Shown here in pieces: positions 24,733-35,349 of a DNA stretch of 64,000 bases. The stretch comes from Isoetes taiwanensis. Lineage: Eukaryota; Streptophyta; Lycopodiopsida; Isoetales; Isoetaceae. The DNA lies in the NCBI GenBank assembly GCA_021234155.1, contig JAJEKV010000021.1, positions 11,781,760-11,845,759 on the forward strand. The letters are read 5' to 3'. Both the position numbers and the translations under genes were made by a program. The notes under the pieces are model-generated. The model was not told where the DNA came from, ran no database searches, and was given only the letters and a program-made list of their open reading frames with translations. Within the stretch, counting starts at the first letter, position 1; each line of letters begins with the position of its first letter.

Positions 24733-25425
24733 ATTGTTTTCCATGCAATTTTGGGCTGCCACAAGTCCTTCATTTTGGACTACCTTATATCAGGAGCAGC
24801 CAATTTGATGTGCTTATGGTTGTGCGATTGATTCTCACTCCCATTTGTTTGGCTGCAAAGTTTCTGCAACACCAATAGTGTTGATGGAATGCACTGATTC
24901 AGTTGGTGTTGTAGTTCATGCCTTATTTACTTGGCTGCAAACTTTCTACAGCAGCCGTGGAACTGGTTTATTCTACTTTTTTGGACATCATATTATGGGT
25001 TGTTTTGCAGTGGAGGTATCTCTTATTTTCATTTATGGGCAGCCAATTTTATGGTTGTGTATTGACTGCATCATTGACTTTCACCCTATAGTTTGAGAAT
25101 CATAGGGTGACGTGGAAAATAACCTTTGACCCCATCTTGTTTTTGCACGAAGGGTCGTGCTTGCTCCATTGAGAATATTAGGTGGAATATTCCAGGGATC
25201 AATGGTCAGGATGATGTATAAAACCAGCCAACAATGATATCTCCAAACATGGTGAACCAGTAGCCGAATATGGCGAGCACAAAAGCAAAAGGGTATTCAA
25301 CTTGCATTCTATCATTTGAATCATTGAGAAAACACATCAAAAATGATGCCCACATCCTCCTTAAAATACCCCCTTTTGGAAATGGGGGATTGACGAGCAA
25401 AGGATATTTTTTTGAGAAGAAGAGG
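24733..25425. other. No gene seen
   Basis: Short unrecognised frames only; T-rich DNA leading into a tandem array. Confidence 0.4.
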
Positions 25426-25427
25426 AT

Positions 25428-26015
25428 TTTAGTTCTATGTTAGGGGTACTGAGGGAGTAATAGGGGGATTGCAATTTATAACATGGGGATTTTCTGTAAA
25501 AAATAAAGAATGGAGGATGAGGAGAAATGGGGTAGTCAGGGGTATTAGGGGTAATGATGGAGTACTAAGGGGATTGCAATTTAGAACATGGGGATTCCTT
25601 CAAAAAAAAAAGGAATGAGGAGAAATGGGGTAGTTAGGGTTAGTCGGGGTAATGAGGGAGTAATGGGGATTGCAATTTTAGAACATGGGGATTTTTTGTA
25701 AGAGATGAAGAATGGGGGATGCGGAGTAATGGGGTAGTCGGGCCTCCTGGGGGTAATGAAGGAGTAATAGGAGGACTGCAATTTAGAACATGGGGATTTC
25801 TACTAAAAAAATGAAGAATGGGGGATGACAAGAAATGGGGTAGCCAGGGTTAGTAGGGGTAATGAGGGAGCAATGAAGGATTGCAATTTACAATGGGGAA
25901 TTGCAATTTAGAATGGGGGATAAGGTTAGTATGGGTAATGAGGGCCTAATGGGGGAATTGCAATTTAGAATGGGGGGATGAGGATAATGGGGATGAGGAG
26001 AAATGGGGATTCACA
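25428..26015. repeat. Tandem array of about 100-bp units
   Basis: Units share GGGTAATGAGGGAGTAAT, then GGGATTGCAATTTAGAACAT and GGGGATT, then a poly-A-like stretch and GAATG(G)GG(G)GATGAGGAGAAATGGGGTAG. The GCAATTTA phrase recurs near 25471, 25576, 25672, 25778, 25883, 25903 and 25960, giving a period of 96-106 bases that shortens at the right end. The G-rich strand is the plus strand. Confidence 0.85.
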
Positions 26016-26115
26016 TGAAAAGGGAATGAAGGAAGGATTATATTTAAGTTAATATTTCAGTGATTCTTGCTTTAGAAAGTGGGTGTTGCTTTAGATTGCC
26101 AATTTGAGAACACCA

Positions 26116-26490
26116 CTAATGTATCATCATATGGCACAGGGATGAACTTTTGAGAGTTAATAAATCTGTTCCAAAGGCTATATCTAAGGAAAGGATCCAT
26201 GCCTCTATAAATGGATCTTTGTTACCTCGATAGAAGTAGTTTGCCTTGTAGTAACTCTTTAGCTCTCCAACAGATTCACGAACAAAGATTGTTGATATAT
26301 TACCTTTCGGCTCTACATGGTTTTCCTCACTTAACTCTTGCGATGACACATAGTCTCCTTCTTTATAGATAGTTCCACAAAAAAGAACCTTCTTAAACCT
26401 GTAACTTTGCCTCTTCATAACTGTTTGAAATCCTTTTGGATTTTTCAATTGGCATACATACCACATTAAAGGTCTACTTGTGCACTTCAT
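26116..26490 (-). CDS. Unrecognised short frame, weak BAH-like pattern
   Basis: A 124-codon minus-strand frame with ordinary amino-acid composition. Its centre has Y-R-F-K-K-V...IYKEGDYV followed by I-S-T-I-F and N-Y-F-Y-R, loosely like the start of a BAH domain (Y..GD.V...I..I......W.Y.P). The spacing is only approximate and no flanking PHD or methyltransferase domain is seen. It may be an exon of a decayed gene or a chance frame. Confidence 0.2.
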   Translation of the reverse strand: MKCTSRPLMWYVCQLKNPKGFQTVMKRQSYRFKKVLFCGTIYKEGDYVSSQELSEENHVEPKGNISTIFVRESVGELKSYYKANYFYRGNKDPFIEAWILSLDIAFGTDLLTLKSSSLCHMMIH

Positions 26491-29230
26491 GGAGGTACGT
26501 TACATTAATTGGCTACCAACATATGTGTTAGTTTCTGATAAATTTTGACCTTTGGAAATCTGTCTACAAAAGCATAGCTTGCCATGTCTCCTGAATTTAA
26601 CTTGAATGAGTAAGAGGTTGTGGTTGCACAATTTATGGTTAACTTTGCATGCCCAATATCCTTGATAATATAATATTGCTAAATGGTCTTAAGATGTAAA
26701 TAGGGGACTTTGTTTTAAAATATTTCGTAAAGTCTTTTGGGCCCTGAAAAATATCCAAATTAGGGCGTCGACATTTGTTGCATCTCTGTAGACCTCATTT
26801 CGTCAAGATGATGACCTAATTCCATGAAGATATAGCATTGGAGATCAAGATATATGCACTAGACATATCCTATGTGGGACATTTGTTGCATCTCTGAAGA
26901 CATAATTCCAGCAAGCGGAAACGTAAATCTGAAAAAAATACTAACAAATAAAGCATTTCATGATAATGACTCAAGGGGAAAAGCTCTTATTGTACCGAAT
27001 TGAGTAATGAGTACAATCTGTTGCGTATGGGACATTTATAATCTGGCCTTGAAATATTCCACTAACGTTTGTGAGTGAAAGTTTGCAATATTTACGGACA
27101 TGATATTTCCATACAAGGGGAACACCAAACAGACATCTTAAGGTAACGGCTCAAGGGGATGATATGGAGACGTGTGCAACTTTTAATCAAGGTAATAAAT
27201 TAATTAATGGAAAAAACTATGAGAATAGGGCAAAATTTTGCATTGTGTGACGGCCTGACCCTAAACCGATCACGGCTAAGGGAAAGTTGTGCCAGATCAG
27301 CTCATGACTAAGCCGGATCACTTCAACCAGCATGCAGATAATGTTCTTAGGGTTCATGCCTTTGCATGCGCAGGAAAATGCGACCTTATTCTGTGGTAAA
27401 GCCTTGTTTGTTTGTTTTTATCTCTGTTGGTGATAAAACAAAATAGGGCCTGGCTTTTTGATCTTGCGAGGAGGAAGGTTCAGATCTGGCAATCCTATGC
27501 ATGGTAGAAGCAGAATCTGTGGCACTGTCCATTAACTGTTTCTGGAAAGAATGGCAAACACATGAAGCAATATGATACCAAGCTTCCGATCGGATGGAAG
27601 GATCCAATGTGGAGGCAGGATTCTAAAGCACAGCAACTCTAGCGGAATCTTCTGAACCAAAGGAGCAAACCATAAATAGTGACGAGGAGATCAATGCTGG
27701 AGATCCAGCTTAACCAGGTTCTTTGATTGGGATTTTTTGCGGAGTTTTGAACTCATTTTTCAAGTTTGGTTTATTTGAGCTCATGTCTAGATCTTTCTAC
27801 GAATTTAAGTGTGAATTGATAGAGCAAACTACCTAGGTTATAGATTTTCGTAGACAGCTAGCATTACTGGCTCATGATAAAGAAAAGCTATTCTCCAGTT
27901 TTTTAACTGATATAAACTTAGAAAAACTATTGCAGCATTAAAATATTGCTTGAGTACATGCAATTTATTTTGTACTCTTAAATTCGTTTTGTAAGTGTTA
28001 TACACAAATAATCTGGGTCTTTTTGAAGACATGAGATTTGGCAGCTTATTATATAGGTAGTACAGGCGCATAGAAGTTAAAAAAGAAAGCAGAATAGGTG
28101 CTTGCCATTATATGAGATAACCTGTGTGACAGAGCATGGCAAATTTATTCTAATGCTTATTAATTCTGAGCCCTTGGAACTAAAGTATGGCCCGCCTTTT
28201 GGAAAAAAAACAAGTGCTATAGTTGCACATATTCTGAAACTTCTTTTTGGACTTTAGGGTTTTAAAAGCTTGGTCTAAGGTAGAGCAAGATATAAAATGA
28301 TGTGCTGACAATATATCTATGGAACTATGTCTAAGAACTGCCTACAAATGGTAAGGAAGTATGCAGTTTGAAAAATTGCAGCAGAATGCATTTTATGTGC
28401 TTATGGATTAGTTTATTCCTACCCAGAGGTTTCTCTTTCACTATAGCCATATGGGTAACTGTGGACCTGTACTGAGGCATGGCCTACAATTTATTTTGAG
28501 CTCTTATAATTATTTGGTAAAGAGCGATGAGCTGAGTAGAGTTATAGCTTACCTGTCATTGCTGGTCTAGTTACCTTGTTTAAAGCTAACTTAGGCTTGG
28601 TTCAATGCAGGTAACCAACTTTACTCTTTCAAATATGCTCGTATTTGGTTTAGGATGAAGTCTTGGATTTGAAGAAAATTCTTGCTACCGCAATACCTCT
28701 AAACGTGGATTTACATTTGACATATTCTCGGGTTTGCTTTATGCTTTCACTAAAAAAGTGGTAAGTGTTATAATTTGAACACGTGGATAAAAATCTTACA
28801 ACGCTGTCTTATTTTGTTTGCTATTAAGCATGACATGAGTATTTGAGATATTTTTGTGGTTTTGAAAAGCGGGGTGACCTATGTTGTAAACTGCTTGCTT
28901 TTAAGCATGCCATGGATATCTGAGACATTTCTATGGATTGATCTAGTTTGTAAATTCTTTGGATATTTTTAATAAAAAAGAATTTAAGAGTATTTGGGAT
29001 CATTTTTAAGCATACTGCATGATTGGAGTATGGAACATATGACTTGGGTCCTTTTTAGAAAAGCAGTTGTAACGCTTTGCTGGTTTTGCATTTTAATGAG
29101 TAAAGCAACAAATCTGTAAATATGAGCAGAATTTGGGAAATATTTCTGTTTTGTTACAGCAGTATTGTGGAATTTAAAACACAGAAGATAAAATGTACTT
29201 TAGCATTGTACTTTGGCATTAAGAGTGAAA
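26491..29230. other. No gene seen
   Basis: A long AT-rich stretch. The minus-strand frames at 27386-27607 and 27838-28071 show no known motif. From 28600 to 29200 TTTTTAAGCAT(G/A)CC-like phrases recur irregularly but not as a clear array. Confidence 0.4.
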
Positions 29231-29389
29231 TATTTGCATGTATTGCAAGAATCTGGAGGTTTTTATGCCTCATCTAGTGGAAAAGAACTTTGAATTTGGA
29301 TTCAAAGGTTTTAAAGGCTTAAAAATGTATTTGTTTAAACACAGCGGGATAAAAATGTATTTGTTGAAAAGGGTATTAACTAAGTACGG

Positions 29390-29885
29390 GATATTAAATA
29401 CAAGGTCACAAAAAGGGGATGGTTGAGAAGAGGGGTATGAACAGAATAAGGGGATATTAAACACAAAATCACGAAGGGGGGATTTTTGAGAAAAATGTAT
29501 GAACGGAATAAGGGGATATTAAACATAAAAGGAGTATGAACGGAAAAGGAGTATAAACATAAAAGGGGTATGAATGGAATAAGGGGATATTAAACATAAG
29601 GGGATATTAAACATAAAAGGAGGATGGTTGGGAGGAGGGGTATGAACGGAATAAGGGTATATTAAACTACAAAATCACAAAGGGGGATTGTTCGTAGAAA
29701 GGGGTATGAACATTATTTGTGAGAAAAGGGGTATGACCATTGCATATGGCAATGGGGGATATAAAAAAAATTCAAAGAAGGGGATATTAATCTACAAAAT
29801 CACAACGGGGGGATTGTGGCCAAATACCCCGTTTCTAAAAATCATGTCCATTTCACGAAAAGGGGGATTTTAAGGGGTTTTTTAT
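29390..29885. repeat. G-rich tandem array with GGGGATATTAAAC(A/T) units
   Basis: The phrase (A)AGGGGATATTAAACA(T/C)AAA recurs about seven times between 29390 and 29800, interleaved with GGGGTATGAACGGAATAAGG and CAAAATCACAA(A/C)GGGGGG(A)TT. Unit length varies from about 20 to 80 bases, so it is a higher-order or degraded array. It ends in further GGGGGATTTTAAGG blocks. Confidence 0.8.
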
Positions 29886-30645
29886 GGGGGATTTTAAGGA
29901 GGACATGGGCATCGTTTTTGATGTGAAATGGAGCAGAGTAGTTGCAAAAAAACACCCCCCGCAAATTGTACGATGATCACGTCATGTCTGTCGCTTCTTT
30001 TTCTGTTTATATCCAAATGCTGCTTTGGTTGAGCATAATGTAATTCACCTTTTCTTTGAATCGACATATACCATCAATAATTGTGCACTCTTCTTCTTAG
30101 CAAGCTCTTGTTGTTTTCATAGCCGACAAATATCTAATCTTTCATTTTTTTAGGGTTGCAATTTATCCCTTCTGTGCTTTTCCACGGAGTAGGGGATGCA
30201 GATGAAGATACTCAAACCTTTATATATTAATAGACATTATAAGCTACATACTCAAATTTCTAGGACTAACACTTATATTTTTGTCACAGTTACAATGTTG
30301 GATGAAATAATTTAAGTGCTGAGTGAGATAATTTAGGTACTCGTCCTGCATCTCCTGACCGAACTTCCAAACAAAGATCCAGCTTCATCGATCATTTCTT
30401 CTCAAATTTATACTCACAAATCCAACCACACACTTATCCCTTCTGCGCGAATGCAAAGTTCAATGTATTTCAAACTTCGTTCATAACTGCCATTCGATTT
30501 AGAAATTTGCTGGTGTTTACGGCTTTCAAGTTGAGCTTAGCTCTAAACCTATCTCAACCTTCGAATTTAACATCTCCCACAACCTTGGCCTTCGAATCGA
30601 AATATGTAAAGCATATGCTTAGTTCTCCATATCCTGGGGTTTGCC
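29886..30645. other. No gene seen
   Basis: Intergenic DNA with short frames. The frame at 30507-30770 overlaps the next repeat and has no known motif. Confidence 0.4.
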
Positions 30646-30654
30646 CTTCGAGCA

Positions 30655-31000
30655 ACCCAAAAATGCGTGACCGAGGCTGTATGTTCGAGGCCACACATTT
30701 TTTATTATCAACTGAGGCAAAGACCGATAACCATTCATCGGGCTTATATGGGTGGGGCTTATATCCGTAACATTTTGTTAGTATTATCGGTACTGCACAA
30801 TAATGATAAAAAAAAAAAAAAAAACGGGAAAACAAGGACTCTCCCTTTACACACAAAAGTCTGATAAGGTAAGATTATCGGTCTAGCCGAGGCTAATAAC
30901 AAAAATGTGTGACCGAGGCTGTACATCCGAGGCCACACATTTTTTGTTACCAATCGAGGCAAAGATCGATAACCGCCTTATCGGGTTTATATAAGTGGAA
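30655..31000. repeat. Duplicated block with GTGACCGAGGCTGTA phrase
   Basis: AAAAATG(C/T)GTGACCGAGGCTG begins near 30660 and again near 30901, 240 bases apart. Each is followed by CGAGGCCACACATTTTTT, GAGGCAAAGA(C/T)CGATAACC and TCGGG(C/T)TTATAT. A run of 18 A residues at about 30809-30826 separates them. Confidence 0.75.
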
Positions 31001-31015
31001 TTTTATAAAGGCCGG

Positions 31016-31198
31016 GGTCATTGGGAGTGATAATAAAAGTTATCGGGCTTATATAGATGGAATTTTATAGAGGCCAAGGTTTTAATTAGTTATCAATACT
31101 CCCCCGCGGTCATTAGTAGTGATAATAAAAGTTATCGGGCTTATATAGATGGAATTTTATAGAGGCCAAGGTTATAATTAGTTATCAATACTCCCCGC
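31016..31198. repeat. Two-copy tandem repeat, 92-bp unit
   Basis: GGTCATT(G/A)G(G/T)AGTGATAATAAAAG starts near 31016 and 31108. The copies run through TATCGGGCTTATATAGATGG and end in GTTATCAATACTCCCC. They are nearly identical, which suggests a recent duplication. Confidence 0.85.
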
Positions 31199-31407
31199 TA
31201 CTACTGATAAACCAATAATGATAACCAAAAATCAAGGACTCACTTTACCCACAAGAGTACGATAAAGTTAGTTCACAACATTAATTTGGGCAATCATTTT
31301 TGTTGAAAAAAAAATGCAGTTGGGTAAGGAAGATCAAAGGTACATCCATGATCTGCAACCACCGGAATCGTGGCACTTGCAAGCTTATTGTTCGTAATCT
31401 TGGCCTA

Positions 31408-31563
31408 GAGTGAGCTTATTGTTCGTAACCTTGACCTGGAGTGAATTACGTCCTGTAATTCACACTGGGAGGGGCAGTATGGCCTAGAGTGAGCTTATTG
31501 TTCGTAATCTTGGCCTGGAGTGAATTACGTCCTGTAATTCACACTGGGAGGGGCAGTATGCCC
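31408..31563. repeat. Two-copy 78-bp tandem repeat containing a perfect hairpin
   Basis: Copies start with GAGTGAGCTTATTGTTCGTAA near 31408 and 31486. Each contains GTGAATTAC-GTCCT-GTAATTCAC, a perfect 9-bp inverted repeat with a 5-base loop (about 31441-31463 and 31519-31541), followed by ACTGGGAGGGGCAGTATG. A further partial copy of the opening phrase lies just upstream, and a loose GTGAATTACGTAG occurs near 31615. Confidence 0.85.
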
Positions 31564-31619
31564 TGTGAGGGCTTCTCGGCGGCGCTGCCAGCCTCGGCGG
31601 CCGACGAGCGGCAGAGTGA

Positions 31620-32201
31620 ATTACGTAGTTAATTCTAGAATCAAATCTCAATAAGCAATTTTTGAAAGACAGATTGAAGCCCCACCTTTGTTGCATAAAA
31701 AACCCAAATACAAGGCCCAAAATGCAGCTAGCAAAATGGGAACTTCAATCTGACAAATCGGACCTTGAACTTGTGAAGGAGAGGTTGGACCTGGCAAAGA
31801 AAATACCCAAGAACTATTCATGAGTGAGCTCATGGCTATCATTACAGATGCTAAATCCGACGGCAAGGATTAAAAATCGCCAAAGAAAGCATTTTCAAGA
31901 GACAGCGCCGTAGTTCTTTTGCCATGTCATGGGTTTTTGTTGATGAGGCAAGGTCCAAATGGACTTTGAAATCTATCTGCAAAACACGTTCAAGGCATAT
32001 GTAGGTACTTGTGTGAATACAGAATCTCAATCAACGTCTGTCTGGAATACTGAATGGATAATTGTAAATTCTCCTCAATTAAGTCGAAATGTTGAAAGAC
32101 TCGATCTGTCCGAAACATCGCATTGACTTCACATGTACAAAAACAATTTCTCCATGGAAGCATGCCCTACCTAGTACTTCAAAACTTGTCTATACTCGTA
32201 G
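31620..32201. other. Downstream flank of the PGK-like gene
   Basis: Contains the 3' untranslated region of the minus-strand gene that ends at 32202. No separate gene seen; the minus-strand frame at 31648-31866 is unrecognised. Confidence 0.4.
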
Positions 32202-34188
32202 TCATTTTGTCCCTTTGTTCTGTTTGCTGTCAATCAGTGCCTTGACAATTTCCAAACCAAATGGATTTGCTTCTTCGATAACTTTCAATACTGTCCCTCC
32301 ACCAGTAAACAAATAATACTTTGGATTCTCCAAAGCTTCATGATAAATTCCAGGATGCAATCTGCACAAGCAAAATCAAGGTAGGTTATGTAAATATAAG
32401 TGTGCTTCCAGCAGAAACAAACAAAATTCACTACCTTTTAAACACTTGTAGAGTATCACCCCCACCAAAAAACTTTTGGGCACCTCGGTTCCGATCTATG
32501 AGTTCATCCATCTTGCTAGTTCCTTGCCAAAAATAAGGCATCAACCCCATAACAGCATTAACAAAAATAGTCTTTGCAGAAGACAGAGTTTCCAACACCG
32601 TTTGTGAATCAAAAGAAGCAGGGTCTACATCCACGACATAATTATACTCCTTCCCAGCAGTTAAATCCTGTGATAACAAGCATGAGTAGAATTTTGATGC
32701 TTTTCGGACAGAAATGAATTATCACCATACCTTAGTACTAATAGTCCTGTATTTTCCTTCCTGGCGTCCATCAAGGGTGTCAGATTCAACAACATAAGGA
32801 AGTTCCACAATCTTCTTGTCTGTTTTATCTTGGTCCACAATCCCCTTAGCCAATTCAATATCTGAGTCCTGAACACTAAAATAAGTTGGAACATCAAGGA
32901 TGAAAAGAAATTAGCAATAAACTGTCCAACATAGCACCTGCACTCCAGCGATCTTGACACCATACTTCGCACACAGGTATGTGTTATATACAACTCCTCC
33001 CAGAATAAGTTTGTCCACAACTCTATAAATCTCTTTCAACGGTCCAATTTTTGTATCATACTTGGCTCCAGCTACTATGGCCACAAAGGGTTTTGCAGGA
33101 TTTAGAACTGCCTTCACATTGTAAAGCTCATCCTAAGACAAAGTTCAATAATGTATGTAAAATGATTAGAAATGTTCAGAAAATTATAGTGCATTTAGAA
33201 GTTTCAAAACTTACTTGTAAGCAAAGGCCAGCATAAGAAGGAAGTAACTTGGCAATGTGATAGGTAGAAGCATGAGGCTGCCAAGAGCCAAAAGCATCAT
33301 TTACATATACATCAGCAAGTCCAGCAAGTTGAACAATGAAACGCTGCATCTTCTCTCCCTTATCTTCTTCTCCCTGTACAAACCAGCAGAAACCAATCAG
33401 CAATGCTTGGATATAAAGTTGCAAAAGAGCATATGTCAATATACTTACTGCAAACCATCTAGTATTGGGAAGATATATACCACCAATCTTTCTGGCTTTT
33501 AAATCACGGATCAGCCAATTGATGGAGGTGTCAATATCTAAAATTCCATCATGTTCAGTTGTACGGAATTGAGGAATAACAAATTTGATATGCAGCTTGC
33601 GTTGCAAGTATGAAACCACTGCATCAACAGCATCATCCTTACTAACTGTTATGGCCTTAGTCTTCTTGTCATAGGGACGTCCTATGTGAGTCATCATAAT
33701 CAGTCTGGATAGATGAAAAATGCAGGGTTAGGTTTGCAAGCAACAATAGTAAGTAGAATATGGTTTAAATTTAAATTTTCAAGCAACAAAATTGGCTTAA
33801 AACCCGTTAGATGCATGGAACATAAGGCTCAATCTTTCCAATTCAGAATAATTATAAGCAATGAAGAAATTAAACAAAGTATTGTATAAAAATTTAACAA
33901 GATAAAACACGCACCTGCCTCCTCGTTCAACGATGTTATACATAGTGGCTAGAGTGACATCTATCCTGTATTGGTCCATAACTCTTCCTGGAGACAAAAT
34001 CAGAGTCAGGTGGAAGAAAATCCAAACGAAAAATTAAAGAGGGTACCCTTCTTCACAACATTGTGATCCACTCGAAGCAGCACAACTTTGTCCTGCAAAT
34101 CCGCATCCTGCAAAAGGGGCAAGCGGGGGTCCAAGTCCACGCTATTCTGGCCATCGTCCACGCAGTAACCAACATTGGCCGGCGCCAT
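32202..34188 (-). CDS. Divergent phosphoglycerate-kinase-like protein (8 exons)
   Basis: Minus-strand coding exons: 34188-34047, 33987-33915, 33704-33449, 33373-33215, 33132-32938, 32868-32731, 32667-32435 and 32361-32202. All introns are GT-AG, and the sum is 1356 nt, or 451 aa with an intact frame. Seen in order: LLRVDHNVV (PGK N-terminal RVDFN), the conserved R of YRID, THIGRP, NTRWF, VNDAFG, GAKYDTKI (both lysines kept), LGG, GGGDT in the nucleotide site, and a late TGGGT. Canonical PGK transfers phosphate between 1,3-bisphosphoglycerate and ADP in glycolysis and the Calvin cycle. Here the TAHRA segment after VNDAFG is SWQP, one residue shorter and lacking the usual substrate-binding H-R pair; the WNGP motif is VNAVMG. 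No plastid transit peptide is obvious. The start is the only good ATG in exon 1 (34188). It may have altered or reduced activity. Confidence 0.85.
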
Positions 34189-35116
34189 GGCAGTCGGATC
34201 AGAGGTTTCTTGCCTGTAATACTGCAATAGATGTGTTCATTTTCATTTTTGGGTTCATTTTTGCATGCCTAAAGCTTGCCAAGAATGTTGATAACGTGGC
34301 ATATAAAACATCCTTTCAGAAGGATTTTTCTATTCCCACCCCAGGTATGTTTGTGGGCTTAATATATTCCTACCTGGATGTAGGGGTTCCTCGTGGCAAA
34401 GCACAGTTACATGTGTATTGTGCAGTTTTCACCTATTTTGTGCTTGATTCAACCTAAAAGTGCTCTACTTCATCTTTTTCCTCTTACTTGTTCTTACAAG
34501 GCATCCCATTTCGATTTATCTTGAAGTGGAGTGAAATGGTTAAATTAAGGGGCAGATGCAGTAATGACTGTGCAATTAGCGTGATCGAAATCCCACCACT
34601 GGAATCCCCACATCCAAGGTAGGAGAAACTTTAAGCCCTATGTCGGCTTAAGATATTCTCACACTTTATGTGGTTACACCCCCTAAACCACCTAAATCTT
34701 ATGTTCTAAATATACGCTTTCATGAACTAGCAAACTATATACCCTTAGAAGTTGATTAAAAGTTTAATTTTGGTCAACATGCTTAATCCAAAAAATATGT
34801 TCAATAATATGGGTTGGCCTGTTCGTTATGGGTTGGCCTATGTCCTCACTTTACAACTTCTTAGGCACAAAATGCGAGGCGTATGTATTTAAAGAATCTG
34901 ACGTATCGCTCATGTTGATTTCTGAAAGTTCCGAAAATAATAGAAACACGAATCTATTCTTCCATGGTATCACTGTTGCGCCAAGATGGCCAAAAGCTTG
35001 CTACTAAGCTTCGGTGGACGAGGATGTTCCACATAAAAGCCTTTCTCAGCAATTTTTTTTTTTTTGGAGCTTCAAGAGCTTGTCTGCACTAATCAACTCT
35101 CATTCTTTGAAATTGT
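34189..35116. other. Upstream flank of the PGK-like gene
   Basis: Should contain the promoter of the minus-strand PGK-like gene. No clear TATA box in a sensible position. The plus-strand frame at 34233-34457 is unrecognised. Confidence 0.35.
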
Positions 35117-35349
35117 TGACAATTTTAGAGATTGTTGACAACTCTGATATAATAATACTCATATGCTATTATTGTAAACCTGCAATTTAGGGATCATTCT
35201 GTTTTTGGACGTTGCCAAATCAAGCTCCTTGAGTTTAGATGTGCAAAGCGGTTGCCTTGATTGCTGGAATCGTCTCTATTTGTATGCTGGACAATTTTCA
35301 TTATATGATCACTGACTGAATGGAGTTTTCCGTGTGTTAGTATTCCTCA
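35117..35349 (+). repeat. 5' LTR of Copia element A
   Basis: Starts TGACAATT and matches 39766-39997 over almost its whole length with scattered differences. Both contain CATATGCTATTATTGTAAAC and GTTGCCAAATCAAGCTCC and end near TATTCCTCA. A primer-binding-site-like TATTAGAGC follows about 15 bases later. No convincing target duplication was found, so the ends may be off by several bases. Confidence 0.8.
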
